Notes under the pieces: generated by a model
What the model was told of the DNA's origin: nothing
Databases searched by the model: none
What the model saw: only the letters and a program-made list of their open reading frames with translations
Shown here: one piece after another, positions 33,331 through 41,477 of the stretch
Numbering within the stretch: position 1 is the first letter of the stretch
Layout of the letters: every line of letters begins with the position of its first letter
Translations under genes and position numbers: made by a program
Source of the DNA: Methanothrix harundinacea
Lineage (GTDB): Archaea; Halobacteriota; Methanosarcinia; Methanotrichales; Methanotrichaceae
Reading direction: 5' to 3'
Length of the DNA: 52,220 nt
Assembly (NCBI GenBank): GCA_002506535.1
Contig: DAXT01000024.1
Coordinates: 11,390-63,609 of the forward strand

Positions 33331-33354
33331 ATGGAGATGGAGATGGAGATGGTG
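33331..33354 (+). repeat. Hexanucleotide repeat supplying the cbiL ribosome binding site
   Basis: (ATGGAG)x3 followed by ATGGTG, directly upstream of the cbiL TTG start. The last GGAG (33345-33348) is 8 nt from that start. A change in repeat number would give alternative binding sites but would not alter spacing to the start. Confidence 0.6.
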
Positions 33355-33356
33355 GC

Positions 33357-33968
33357 TTGCTGATAGGGGTGAGCCTCGGCCCCGGCGATCCGGAGCTTCT
33401 GACCCGGAAGGCGGAGAAGGCCCTCGCCGCCGCGGATAAGGTCTTCGTCCCCGGGGAGATGGCCGCCGAACTCGTCAGGCCCTTCGCCGAGCCGGAGGTC
33501 CTCGACTTTCCCATGATCTCGGATAAAGCGAGGCTTCTGGAGATCTGGGCCGATAACGCCGACCGGGTCGCCTCACGAGCCATTGGCGGCGACGCCGCCT
33601 TCGCCTGCATCGGTGACGTCAACACCTTCTCCACCTTCTCTCACCTCAAGAGGCTGGTGATCGAGCGCCACCCCGAGGTGGAGATCGAGACGATACCCGG
33701 CGTCGGGACCGTCCCGGCCCTGGCGGCAAGGCTCGGGGTCGACCTCTCGCAGTCCTTCCTGGTATCCGACGGGACCCAGGTTCAGACGGTGATAAGGATG
33801 AAGGCTGTCAGGCCCGCCGAGATGGCGGCAGAGCTGGCGAGGGAGGGGTTCGACGAATTCATCCTGGGGGTCCGGCTCTACACCCCCGAAGAGTCGGTCG
33901 TCAGTGGCGAGATGCCCGAGAGGAGCGACTACTTCAGCGTCCTCTGCGCCAGGAGGAGGAGGAGATGA
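33357..33968 (+). CDS. cbiL: Cobalt-factor II C20-methyltransferase CbiL
   Basis: 203 residues of the tetrapyrrole methylase fold: IGVSLGPGDPELLTRKAEKAL, ACIGDVNTFSTFSHL, IETIPGVGTVPALAARLGVDL and the C-terminal DYFSVLCARR strand. The FSTFSHL stretch distinguishes CbiL from other methylases. It starts at TTG 33357 (the frame has no ATG or GTG before the core), with a GGAG from the hexanucleotide repeat 8 nt upstream. Slightly shorter than bacterial CbiL (~235). Confidence 0.88.
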   Translation: MLIGVSLGPGDPELLTRKAEKALAAADKVFVPGEMAAELVRPFAEPEVLDFPMISDKARLLEIWADNADRVASRAIGGDAAFACIGDVNTFSTFSHLKRLVIERHPEVEIETIPGVGTVPALAARLGVDLSQSFLVSDGTQVQTVIRMKAVRPAEMAAELAREGFDEFILGVRLYTPEESVVSGEMPERSDYFSVLCARRRRR

Positions 33969-34011
33969 TCGCTCCTTGCGCCACGACCGATCTACCCGCC
34001 GGGAGGAAGAG

Positions 34012-34722
34012 ATGAAGATTCACTTCGTCGGCGCCGGCCCCGGAGACCCCGACCTCATCACCGTCAGGGGCGCCCGCCTCCTCCAAGAGGCGGACCTCGT
34101 CGTCTACGCCGGCTCCCTCGTCAACCCCGCCCTCCTCAAGGACCTGAAGGCAAGGCTCGTCGACAGCAACAGGATCAACCTCGAGGAGATCAACGGGATT
34201 ATGCTGGCGGCGCTCCGGCGGTCCGAGAGGGTGGTCCGGCTCCACAGCGGCGACCCCGCCCTCTACGGCGCCATCCTGGAGCAGATGACCCCCCTGGAGG
34301 AGGCGGGGGTCGATGTGGAGGTAGTCCCCGGCGTATCATCTTTATTCGCCGTCGCCGCCGCCCTCAAGACCCAGCTCACCCTGAAGGGGGTCTCAGAGTC
34401 GCTGATCGTGACGAGGCCGGCGGGGACGACCCTGGAGAGGGACTCCATCGCCGAATTCTCCCGGTTCGGGACGACGATGGCGATATTTCTCGGGGCGGAT
34501 AAGATAAGGGATACGATGGACCGGCTGGAGATCCCGAGGGAGACCCCGGCCGCCGTCGTCTACCACGCCTCCTGGCCCGACGAGCTGGTGATCGTCGGGA
34601 CCGTCGGGGACGTCGCCGACAGGGCCGAAGAGGCGGGGGTCACCAAGAGCGCCTTGATCCTCGTCGGAGACGTCATATCGAGGAGCGGCTTTGGGAGGTC
34701 TCACCTATACCAGAGTCGGTAG
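34012..34722 (+). CDS. cbiF: Cobalt-precorrin-4 C11-methyltransferase CbiF
   Basis: 236 residues: HFVGAGPGDPDLITVRGARLL, VVYAGSLVNPALL, RLHSGDPALYGAILEQM, VEVVPGVSSLFAVAAAL and AVVYHASWPDELVIVGTVGD. All five methylase blocks are in family order, and the YAGSLV stretch is typical of CbiF/CobM. GGAGG lies 5-6 nt before the ATG. Its 3' end overlaps the start region of cbiG by 16 nt. Confidence 0.92.
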   Translation: MKIHFVGAGPGDPDLITVRGARLLQEADLVVYAGSLVNPALLKDLKARLVDSNRINLEEINGIMLAALRRSERVVRLHSGDPALYGAILEQMTPLEEAGVDVEVVPGVSSLFAVAAALKTQLTLKGVSESLIVTRPAGTTLERDSIAEFSRFGTTMAIFLGADKIRDTMDRLEIPRETPAAVVYHASWPDELVIVGTVGDVADRAEEAGVTKSALILVGDVISRSGFGRSHLYQSR

Positions 34723-35600
34723 CCGTTCTCGTCTTCGACCGCAACATCCCCGAGGGCGAGAAGATATCCGCCGCCCTTGCCGACCGGTACGACCCGCAGC
34801 TTCTCGTCTACAGGAAGGAGAGGGCTCAGGAGACGGTCGATTCCCTCGCCGGCTTCGACCTGGTGGTGGCGGTGATGGCGGTGGGGATCGTGGTGAGGAT
34901 GATCTGCCCCGGCCTCGCCGACAAGTGGACCGGAACGCCGGTTGTGGCCGTCGACTCGTCCCTCCGGTCCGCCGTCCCGGTCGTCGGAGGCCACCACGGC
35001 GGAAACGACCTCGCCCTCCACCTGGAGAAGAAGCTCGGCACATATCCAGCCATCACCACCGCCACCGACGCCGCCGGCCGCCCATCCCTGGAGGGGACGG
35101 CGGCGAGTCTCGGGGCTCGCATCGTCAACCGCAGCTCCTCCAGGGACGTGAACCTCGCCTTCCTGCGAGAAGACGTCCCCGTCGTCAGGCTCGCGGGGCC
35201 GAAGGTCGTCCTGGTGGATGAGGACGTGGCGGTCCTCAAGAGCAAGGGCGGCGTCGTCGTCGGGATCGGCGCCAGGAGGGGAGTCGAGGCCTCGGAGGTG
35301 TTGGAGGCGGCGAGGCTTGCCCTGGAGTCGGTGGGGCGGGAGATCGACGAGATCAGAGCGATAGCCACCGGGGAGATAAAGAGGGACGAGCCCGGCATCT
35401 CCGAGGCGGCGGAGAGGCTCGGCCGCCCCGTCATCTACCTCGACGAGGAGGTCCTCAACGCCCAGTCCCCGACGACCGCCTCCAGGGCCTCTTCCCTCGG
35501 CCTCGTGGGGGTGGCGGAGCCCGCGGCCCTCGCCCTATCCGAGAGGCTGATCATGCCCAAGAGGGCCTACGGGAGGGTGACCGTTGCCCTCGGTGAATAG
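34707..35600 (+). CDS. cbiG: Cobalt-precorrin-5A hydrolase CbiG, apparent non-standard start codon
   Basis: 297 residues if read from ATA 34707. The N-terminal domain (ESVAVLVFDRNIPEGEKISA ... FDLVVAVMAVGIVVRMICPGLADKW) and the C-terminal domain (VVVGIGARRGVEASEVLEAA ... FLDEE-like VIYLDEEVLNA ... SLGLVGVAEPAAL) are both CbiG; it opens the delta-lactone of cobalt-precorrin-5A. The reading frame has no ATG, GTG or TTG before codon 53 (GTG 34863), which would remove most of the N-terminal domain. GGAGGT (34694-34699) sits 7 nt before ATA 34707. Either AUA initiates or the base is a sequencing error for ATG. Confidence 0.87.
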   Translation: MPESVAVLVFDRNIPEGEKISAALADRYDPQLLVYRKERAQETVDSLAGFDLVVAVMAVGIVVRMICPGLADKWTGTPVVAVDSSLRSAVPVVGGHHGGNDLALHLEKKLGTYPAITTATDAAGRPSLEGTAASLGARIVNRSSSRDVNLAFLREDVPVVRLAGPKVVLVDEDVAVLKSKGGVVVGIGARRGVEASEVLEAARLALESVGREIDEIRAIATGEIKRDEPGISEAAERLGRPVIYLDEEVLNAQSPTTASRASSLGLVGVAEPAALALSERLIMPKRAYGRVTVALGE

Positions 35601-37149
35601 GCTTTACATCGTCGGTATCGGCCCCGGAGAGAGGGGTCAGATGACCAGGAGGGCGATAGAGGCGATATCAGAAGCAGAAAGCGTCGTCGGCTACCGCCCG
35701 TACCTCGACCTCGTCTCCGACCTCCTGGCAGGAAAGAGGGTCACCTCCACCGGTATGGGCCAGGAGGTGGATAGGGCGAAGGAGGCCGTCGACCTCCTGG
35801 AGGAGGGTTCCGTAGCCCTCATCAGCAGCGGTGACCCCAATGTCTACGGGATGGCGGGGCTGGGCCTCGAGGTCGCCTCCGGGAGGGTCGACCTCCGCCG
35901 GGTCGAGGTTGTCCCCGGAATCACCTCCTTCTCGGCGGCGGCCTGCAGGGCTGGCGTAACCTTCACCGAGTCGGTGGCGGCCATCAGCTGCAGCGACCTT
36001 CTCACCCCCTGGAATAAGATCGAGGAGAGGGCGAGGATCGCCTCGGAGCTGAAGATGCCCATGGCGATCTATAACCCCCGGTCCAGGAGGAGGACCTGGC
36101 AGCTCGATCGTGTCCTCGAGATCGCCACCTCCGGCGGCGAGAGGGACCCGGAGGTCCTGGTTGCGAAGAACGTCGCCCGGGATGGAGAAGCCCTCTTCTG
36201 GACGAGGGCGGGGGAGATGCTGGAGGAGGATGACCTTCGCGAAGAGGTGGATATGTTCACCCTCCTGATCCTGGAAGGAGAGGGGATGGTCAGATCCGCG
36301 GGTACGAGGGGGGGCAGAGGCGCCCCCGATCGGGTCCGCATAGAAGGAGGAAGAGAGGCCGCTTGGGATGCCGCCGGCGGCGATAAGAGGAGAAGAGGCG
36401 CCGCCGGACCGGAGGCGAGGAGTCCCCCGGACGGAAGGAACCCGGCGAGGGTTGAGATCGTGGGGGTCGGTCCCGGCGACCCCCGCCACCTCACCCTCGA
36501 GGCGGAGGAGATCATAGAGAGGTCGGACCTCCTCCTGGGGGCGGAGAGACACCTCTCCACCGTCAGGGGGCTGGCCAGAGGCGAGACGACCTCCCACAAA
36601 GGGGAGGGAGAGTTCGAGGATAGGATAGCTGCGAGGGTACGGGCTGCAGAGGAGGCGGCCCGCCTCGGCAAGAGCACATCGATCCTCTTCGGGGGCGACC
36701 CCTCCACCTTCAGCTCCTCCTGGAGGGTACGCGACTCCTCAAAAGCTCAGGTATCTCCGGGGGTCGGGGCCTTCTCGGCGGCGGCGGCGAGGCTCGGAGC
36801 GCCCCTGGTGAACGACTTCGCCCTCCTCTCGGGGCAGGGTGGACCCGCCCGTAAGAAGGCTAAACGGCTCCTGGAAGGAGGGTACGCCGTCGTCTTGTAC
36901 AACCAGGACTCGAGGAAATTATCAGGCCTCGCCGAGGAGATATGCGAGACGGACCCGGATAGGCCCTTGGGCCTCGTCCAGGACGCCACCCGTCCCGACG
37001 AGATGATCTTCATCGGGAGGGGGGAGGATCTGGGACGCCCGAGCTTTGAGGGGAGGAGGTGTACCCTGATCCTGGCGGGGCCGAAGGCCGATATAAGAGA
37101 GGGGAGGATCATCGCCAAGAGAGGGTACCAGACCAAGTATGATTACTGA
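35584..37149 (+). CDS. cbiH: CbiH cobalt-precorrin-3B C17-methyltransferase fused to a second tetrapyrrole methylase domain
   Basis: 521 residues. Domain 1 (~1-237) is CbiH: YIVGIGPGERGQMTRRA, ALISSGDPNVYGMAGLGLEV, VEVVPGITSFSAAACRAG, SDLLTPWNKIEERARIA and MAIYNPRSRRRTWQL. A ~50-residue basic, Gly/Ala-rich linker follows. Domain 2 (~289-521) restarts with VEIVGVGPGDPRHLTLEAEEII, then LFGGDPSTF, VSPGVGAFSAAAARLGAPLV and VVLYNQDSRKL, most like CbiH but diverged. CbiH alone is ~240 residues. The TTG start at 35584 has GGAGG 7 nt upstream and overlaps cbiG by 17 nt. The second domain could have a different substrate or be structural. Confidence 0.87.
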   Translation: MPSVNRLYIVGIGPGERGQMTRRAIEAISEAESVVGYRPYLDLVSDLLAGKRVTSTGMGQEVDRAKEAVDLLEEGSVALISSGDPNVYGMAGLGLEVASGRVDLRRVEVVPGITSFSAAACRAGVTFTESVAAISCSDLLTPWNKIEERARIASELKMPMAIYNPRSRRRTWQLDRVLEIATSGGERDPEVLVAKNVARDGEALFWTRAGEMLEEDDLREEVDMFTLLILEGEGMVRSAGTRGGRGAPDRVRIEGGREAAWDAAGGDKRRRGAAGPEARSPPDGRNPARVEIVGVGPGDPRHLTLEAEEIIERSDLLLGAERHLSTVRGLARGETTSHKGEGEFEDRIAARVRAAEEAARLGKSTSILFGGDPSTFSSSWRVRDSSKAQVSPGVGAFSAAAARLGAPLVNDFALLSGQGGPARKKAKRLLEGGYAVVLYNQDSRKLSGLAEEICETDPDRPLGLVQDATRPDEMIFIGRGEDLGRPSFEGRRCTLILAGPKADIREGRIIAKRGYQTKYDY

Positions 37150-37174
37150 TCGATTAGGAACTGGGGCGTTTTTG

Positions 37175-37813
37175 ATGACGGAGAAGAGGTATTCAGATCT
37201 GGGGGCGGTGACCCCCGAGGGGATGGAGATCTACAACAGGAGCAGAAGCTTCATCGCCGGGATCGTGGGGGATAATACCCCCGAGGACAGGATCAAACAG
37301 CGGTGCGTCATCGCCACCGGCGACCTGGCCGTCGCCGATATCCTCAGGTTCAAGAGCGACCCCGTCGCCGCGGGGCTCGCTGCCCTGGAGACGGGCGCCC
37401 CCATATTCGTCGACATAAAGATGGTGGAGGCTGGGGTGTTGAAGCGGGGGCATAAGAGCCCCGTGGTCACCGCCATCGGCAGGGGGGACGACCTCGCCGA
37501 GAAGGAGGGGATCACCAGGACCTCGGCGGGGTTTCTGGAGATGAAGGGGGAGCTCTCCGGGAGCATCGTCGTCATAGGAAACGCTCCCTCGGCCCTCCTC
37601 ACCCTCTGCGACCTGATCGAAAGAAGCGAGGCGGAGCCGGCCCTCGTCATCGGCGTCCCCGTCGGCTTTGTCAACGCCGCCGAGAGCAAGGAGAGGCTCC
37701 GGGGGATAGCCGTCCCATCCATATCGACGGTGGGAACCAGAGGCGGAACCCCCATCGCCGTCGCCGCCATCAACGAGATCATAAACATGCGCCATGGAAG
37801 AGAAGAGCTCTGA
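37175..37813 (+). CDS. cbiC: Cobalt-precorrin-8 methylmutase CbiC
   Basis: 212 residues from ATG 37175. Motifs: TPEGMEIYNRSRSFIAGIVG, RCVIATGDLAVADILRF, IFVDIKMVEAGVLKRG, VVIGNAPSALLTLCDLI and PVGFVNAAESKERL. CbiC moves the C11 methyl to C12 giving cobyrinate. An in-frame ATG at 37139 overlaps the cbiH stop and is an alternative start. Its end overlaps cbiD by 20 nt. Confidence 0.92.
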   Translation: MTEKRYSDLGAVTPEGMEIYNRSRSFIAGIVGDNTPEDRIKQRCVIATGDLAVADILRFKSDPVAAGLAALETGAPIFVDIKMVEAGVLKRGHKSPVVTAIGRGDDLAEKEGITRTSAGFLEMKGELSGSIVVIGNAPSALLTLCDLIERSEAEPALVIGVPVGFVNAAESKERLRGIAVPSISTVGTRGGTPIAVAAINEIINMRHGREEL

Positions 37814-38912
37814 AGAGGATAGGGGAGGGGTCATAGACCCCGTCTCCGGCTTATCGATACCTTCCGACTGGGTCGAGAGGTCCGCTGACCCCGAGGTCTT
37901 GGAGAAGGTGAAGAGCGGCCTGTGGGCGCTTCTATCCGACGGGACGCTCCTGCGGCGGGGTCTGACCACGGGGACGACGGCCGCCGCCGCGGCCAAGGGG
38001 GCGGTCATCTCCCTCAGAGAACCGGTCCACGAGGTCACCGTCCTCACCCCGGCGAGGATACGGGTCGCCGTCCCCGTCGAGGGCCGAGGCGGGTCCTGCA
38101 CCGCCGTCAAGATCGGCGGCGACCACGACTCCGACGTCACCGCCGGGGCGGTGATCTTGGCGATGGCATCCCCCGTCACCGGAGGCATCGATGCTGGAGA
38201 GGAGATCGGACCGGAGGGGTTCAAAGAGCGACCTGTGAAGTTCAACGGGCAGGAAGATAGGATCGAGATCGCCGCGGGGCCTGGGATCGGGCGGATCGGG
38301 GCCCCGGGCCTCTGCGCCCCTCCGGGAAGGCCCGCCATCAGCCCCTCGGCGAGAAGAGAGATCATAGGAGCGATCGAGGAGGGGATGGTCGAAGCAGGGA
38401 TTGCGACGGTCCGGGTGGTCCTCTCGGTGAGAGACGGCGAGAAGATCGCCGAAAGGACGATGAACCCCGAGGTCGGGATCGTCGGAGGGATATCGATCCT
38501 CGGTTCCACCGGCTTCGTCGAGCCCTGGAACGAGCACCTCGCCGAGTCGAGGGAGGCGGAGATCCTGGTCCCGGAGAGGGTGGTGGTCACCACAGGAAGG
38601 GTCGGCCTCAAGTACTCGCGGTTCCTCTTTCCAGGACACCTCGCCGTCCTCGCGGGAAACCGGCTAGCCCGGATCCGCTTCAGAGAGGACCAGGAGAGCG
38701 TCCTCTGCGGCCTTCCCGCCCTGATCCTCAAGTGGGGTATGCCCGATATACTGGCAGGTACTGGATACGGGACCGTGGCGGAGATGGTGGATAAGGAACC
38801 CGACCACCCCCGGATCGACGAGGGCCTCCGGAAGGCGGCAGAGAGGCTCCCCAAAACGAGGATCGTCCTCCTCAACAGGGACGGATCGATCCTGAGGGAT
38901 ATGGTCCCTTGA
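37794..38912 (+). CDS. cbiD: Cobalt-precorrin-5B C1-methyltransferase CbiD
   Basis: 372 residues. LLRRGLTTGTTAAAAAKGAVIS at ~53-74 is the CbiD signature, followed by VKIGGDHDSDVTAGAVILA, ISILGSTGFVEPWNEHL, LKYSRFLFPGHLAVLAGN and the late LKWGMPDILAGTGYGTVAEM. CbiD methylates C1 in the anaerobic pathway. It carries an N-terminal extension of ~50 residues before the core, as in some archaeal members. Confidence 0.92.
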   Translation: MEEKSSEEDRGGVIDPVSGLSIPSDWVERSADPEVLEKVKSGLWALLSDGTLLRRGLTTGTTAAAAAKGAVISLREPVHEVTVLTPARIRVAVPVEGRGGSCTAVKIGGDHDSDVTAGAVILAMASPVTGGIDAGEEIGPEGFKERPVKFNGQEDRIEIAAGPGIGRIGAPGLCAPPGRPAISPSARREIIGAIEEGMVEAGIATVRVVLSVRDGEKIAERTMNPEVGIVGGISILGSTGFVEPWNEHLAESREAEILVPERVVVTTGRVGLKYSRFLFPGHLAVLAGNRLARIRFREDQESVLCGLPALILKWGMPDILAGTGYGTVAEMVDKEPDHPRIDEGLRKAAERLPKTRIVLLNRDGSILRDMVP

Positions 38913-38978
38913 CCGGTGGAAGCTGGCGGAAAGATAATAGGGAGCTGGGAGAAGAGAGGGGTGGGGTGAAGCCGCGGT

Positions 38979-39569
38979 ATGAAGATCATAGGCGTCGGAG
39001 CCGGTCCGGGGATGCTCACGATGGAGGCGGCGAGGGCCATAAGGGATGCGAGGCTCATATACGGGTCGCAGAGGGCCATCGACCTCGCGAGGGGCGAGAT
39101 CGATCCCGGAACCGACGTGAGGGTGATCGAGGACTATAAGGCGCTGCGAAACCTCCCCCCGCAGGCCGCCGTCCTCTCCACCGGCGACCCGATGTTAAGC
39201 GGCCTCGGCTACCTCGATGGAGAGGTGATCCCGGGGATATCGAGCCTCCAGGTCGCCTGCGCCAGGCTGAAGGTCAGCGAGCTTAAGGTAGTTCCCATAA
39301 CCGTCCACGGCAGAAGGATGGAACCCGAGCCGATCATCGCAGAGCTCATCCGAGGGAGGACCGTCTTCCTCCTCGTCGACGACTCTACAGACCTTCCGGA
39401 GCTCTGCCGGCTCCTGGAGGAGAGGGGGCTCGCCAGGGACGTCGCCGTCCTCACCGACCTCGGATATCCGGATGAGGAGATCCTCAGGGGGAGGACCGCG
39501 AGCCCGCCGCCTTCGAAGGGGCTCGCCTCGGTGATGATAGGGGATCTTGGATCCCAGAAGACCCCATGA
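38979..39569 (+). CDS. cbiE: Cobalt-precorrin-7 C5-methyltransferase CbiE
   Basis: 196 residues of methylase fold: IIGVGAGPGMLTMEAARAI, IYGSQRAIDL, VLSTGDPMLSGLGYL, VIPGISSLQVACARLKV and VPITVHGRRMEPEPII. It partners CbiT (first gene of the block) to methylate C5 and C15; in many bacteria the two are fused as CobL. Last gene of the block. No cbiJ, cbiA, or cbiK/cbiX is present in the window, so the pathway must be completed elsewhere. Confidence 0.9.
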   Translation: MKIIGVGAGPGMLTMEAARAIRDARLIYGSQRAIDLARGEIDPGTDVRVIEDYKALRNLPPQAAVLSTGDPMLSGLGYLDGEVIPGISSLQVACARLKVSELKVVPITVHGRRMEPEPIIAELIRGRTVFLLVDDSTDLPELCRLLEERGLARDVAVLTDLGYPDEEILRGRTASPPPSKGLASVMIGDLGSQKTP

Positions 39570-39581
39570 TTTCCACTGGAG
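39562..39581 (-). promoter_or_regulatory. ORB-like element (outlier) at the cbiE stop
   Basis: Minus strand reads CTCCAGTGGAAATCATGGGG: the CCAGTGGAAA core and terminal GGGG of archaeal origin recognition boxes, with a diverged middle. It is 2.8 kb from the main cluster and overlaps the end of cbiE. Confidence 0.45.
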
Positions 39582-39630
39582 ATCCCGGAGGCGTTGTCCT
39601 TGAGAAATGGACATATTTAAAAAATGATAT

Positions 39631-40749
39631 TTATTCCGGGTTGCAGGCCTTGCATGGGGAGTAGCCCGCCTCCCGAGCTTCCCAGACATCTAGGAAGTAT
39701 ACCCTGTTTTCTTTCTTGATCTTCTTCGCCGAGGTGCAGTCGGGGAGGTGATACTTGTCGGAGTTCTTGCTACCGACGTATCGATATTCGATATCCCCGG
39801 CAGAATCCCATAGCTCACTAGAGGTGGAAGCCTCTCGATGGGCGGTTCCCTCTTGATATGTTGACGTCTCTTCATATTCTGACGTCTCTTTATATGCGGA
39901 CGTCTCTTCATATGTGGACGTATCTCGATATGCGGGTGTCTCTTGATATGATGATGTCGATTTGGAGGATAAGGTGGCATCATCTGCGGGCTCGGAGAGG
40001 CGGGGAGGATCCATCGACCTCATTTCAGGTGCCGCCTCACGGCTGTAGAAATTGCGGCTCGAATAGCGGCTCGAACCGGGTATCACAACATCCTGACCAT
40101 CTTCAGCGACGATGCAGTCTCGCCGCTCTGGGCGAAAGAGCCCCTCCGGCACCTCCACCACCAGGAGGCTGGAATAGCCCAGGTCCGGGTTCAGGCTGCA
40201 GATCTCCCGTATATCGAAATCGCGGCTCTTGCCAGGCTCCAGATCCATCATCATATACCTGGTATTTTCGACGAGCCGATCCCCGTCCCACAGGGAGGCG
40301 TTGAGGATCAGGTACTGGAGGGTGGAGCCGCCCTGAAGGGTAAGACTCCCCCAGGTCCGAAAGAGGCTCCTGCTTACGGAAGAGTTGAACTCCAGTATCG
40401 GATAGATAGATGGTGAATAGGTCGTCTCGTCGTAGACCTCATGCGATCCGTCTTGAAGATCGAGGGATCCGCCCTGATCCGGCTCCTCTCCGATGTGCGA
40501 ACCGTAACCCCTTGATCTGGAAGGCGACCGGAGTAGGTCCCCGAAATAGGACCCATCCCTGGAGATAGAGGAGGCCGTCCTCGAAAGCCATACCCCGCCA
40601 TCCTCCCGGATCGAGGAGAGGGCCGCCCCCGCCTCTGGGGGTAGCCGGATATCGCCCCCTTCCTGAAGGTAGAACAAAGATCCTGTGAGGACCACCAGGA
40701 GGGTGGAGAGGATGATGATCCTCCTCTTGGATAGAAGCTTCGCCGACAA
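39631..40749 (-). CDS. Membrane-anchored protein with hexapeptide repeats and Ada-like zinc domain
   Basis: 372 residues. One N-terminal membrane helix (RRIIILSTLLVVLTGSLFYL), a Ser-rich region (~40-110), and a beta domain (~115-240; SLTLQGGSTLQYLILNASLWDGD). Residues ~275-325 are six-residue repeats of the type YEETSA/YKETSE/YQEGTA. The final ~45 residues (YRYVGSKNSDKYHLPDCTSAKKIKKENR ... EAREAGYSPCKACNPE) match the Ada-like metal-binding domain with its Cys set. Probably extracytoplasmic; role unknown. An ORB-like site lies directly upstream of its ATG. Confidence 0.65.
   Translation of the reverse strand: MSAKLLSKRRIIILSTLLVVLTGSLFYLQEGGDIRLPPEAGAALSSIREDGGVWLSRTASSISRDGSYFGDLLRSPSRSRGYGSHIGEEPDQGGSLDLQDGSHEVYDETTYSPSIYPILEFNSSVSRSLFRTWGSLTLQGGSTLQYLILNASLWDGDRLVENTRYMMMDLEPGKSRDFDIREICSLNPDLGYSSLLVVEVPEGLFRPERRDCIVAEDGQDVVIPGSSRYSSRNFYSREAAPEMRSMDPPRLSEPADDATLSSKSTSSYQETPAYRDTSTYEETSAYKETSEYEETSTYQEGTAHREASTSSELWDSAGDIEYRYVGSKNSDKYHLPDCTSAKKIKKENRVYFLDVWEAREAGYSPCKACNPE
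39856..39965. repeat. 18-bp in-frame tandem repeats encoding six-residue units
   Basis: On the + strand the units read like CTTCATATTCTGACGTCT with variation, about six copies, translated on the minus strand as Y-x-E/D-T-S/P-x. The period of 18 bp keeps frame, so copy-number change alters only linker length before the zinc domain. Confidence 0.7.
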
Positions 40750-40755
40750 GTGCAG

Positions 40756-40777
40756 ACCCCTTTATTTCTACTGGAAC
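40756..40777 (-). promoter_or_regulatory. ORB element upstream of the 39631-40749 gene
   Basis: Minus strand reads TTCCAGTAGAAATAAAGGGG, the same variant as the element at 42870. It lies 7 bp before the start codon of the adjacent gene, so Orc1/Cdc6 binding could affect its promoter. Confidence 0.65.
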
Positions 40778-40866
40778 CTCGACCCGGAGCGGCTATCGTC
40801 GATGACGTTCAATAGGTGCGTGCCCTGAAGGAGATCTCCTGGATAGATAGCCCCAAAAGTCGAAGC

Positions 40867-41421
40867 TCAATCTTCCAGCCTCTCCAATACCTTCAGTGCC
40901 TCCTTGACGCACTCCAGCTGGCTCATCAGACTCCCCAGATCCTGCTCATCTCCCATCTTCTCAGAGATCTCCCTGATCTTCTGAAGGATAACTGTCTTCA
41001 GCTCTTTCAAAACGAGATCGGCCTCTTCTTCAGCCACCATCTCCCCGGATTCTCCTTCGCGATGGCCCTTCCTCCCTTCATCTTGGGGCTCTGAAGACGA
41101 TGATTCCAGACGTCCCACCCCCGCCCCCAGGCCAGACCCCGAGGCCTCCTCTCTCTCGGTGGCGGTGATCGAGCCCCTTCCCGTGTTAGAAGGCCCCTCC
41201 CTGGACTCGACGGCGACTCTCTCCTCCTTAGAGGAGGGTTTTGCTCTTCCCACCTCCTCAAAAGAGCAGACCGGGCATACCACCTCCCCCTTATAGCGGA
41301 AGAGCGGTGCTCCGCAGTCATGATGGGTGGCCAGCATCGTCCCTCCCATCTCCAGAAGCCTCGTTATCCTCCTGATCGCCTCTTCTTCATCCATCCTCGT
41401 CTTGATAGCCTCTTCTTCCAT
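40867..41421 (-). CDS. UPF0148 / autoantigen p27-like zinc-ribbon protein
   Basis: 184 residues. N-terminal helix (EEEAIRRITRLLEMGGTMLATHH), then a zinc ribbon DCGAPLFRYKGEVVCPVC (ligands C and C-x2-C), a long disordered acidic Ser/Glu-rich linker (~60-130), and a C-terminal helix (LVLKELKTVILQKIREISEKM ... LECVKEALKVLERLED). The GGTMLATHHDCGAPLF pattern is diagnostic of the Sjogren's/scleroderma autoantigen p27 family. Function in archaea unknown; location near the origin is noteworthy. Confidence 0.82.
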   Translation of the reverse strand: MEEEAIKTRMDEEEAIRRITRLLEMGGTMLATHHDCGAPLFRYKGEVVCPVCSFEEVGRAKPSSKEERVAVESREGPSNTGRGSITATEREEASGSGLGAGVGRLESSSSEPQDEGRKGHREGESGEMVAEEEADLVLKELKTVILQKIREISEKMGDEQDLGSLMSQLECVKEALKVLERLED

Positions 41422-41477
41422 CCGCGATCACCAAATAAGATCAGAGATCGTCATGCAGCGTCGATCATCATCTGAAA

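Noticed and set aside
32711..33634. 307-codon minus-strand frame
   Set aside because: Shadow of cbiT and cbiL; both have clear methylase motifs on the plus strand.
37193..39079. 628-codon open frame on the minus strand
   Set aside because: Antisense to cbiC and cbiD, which have full family motifs; Ser/Pro/Arg-rich composition typical of shadow frames in GC-rich DNA.
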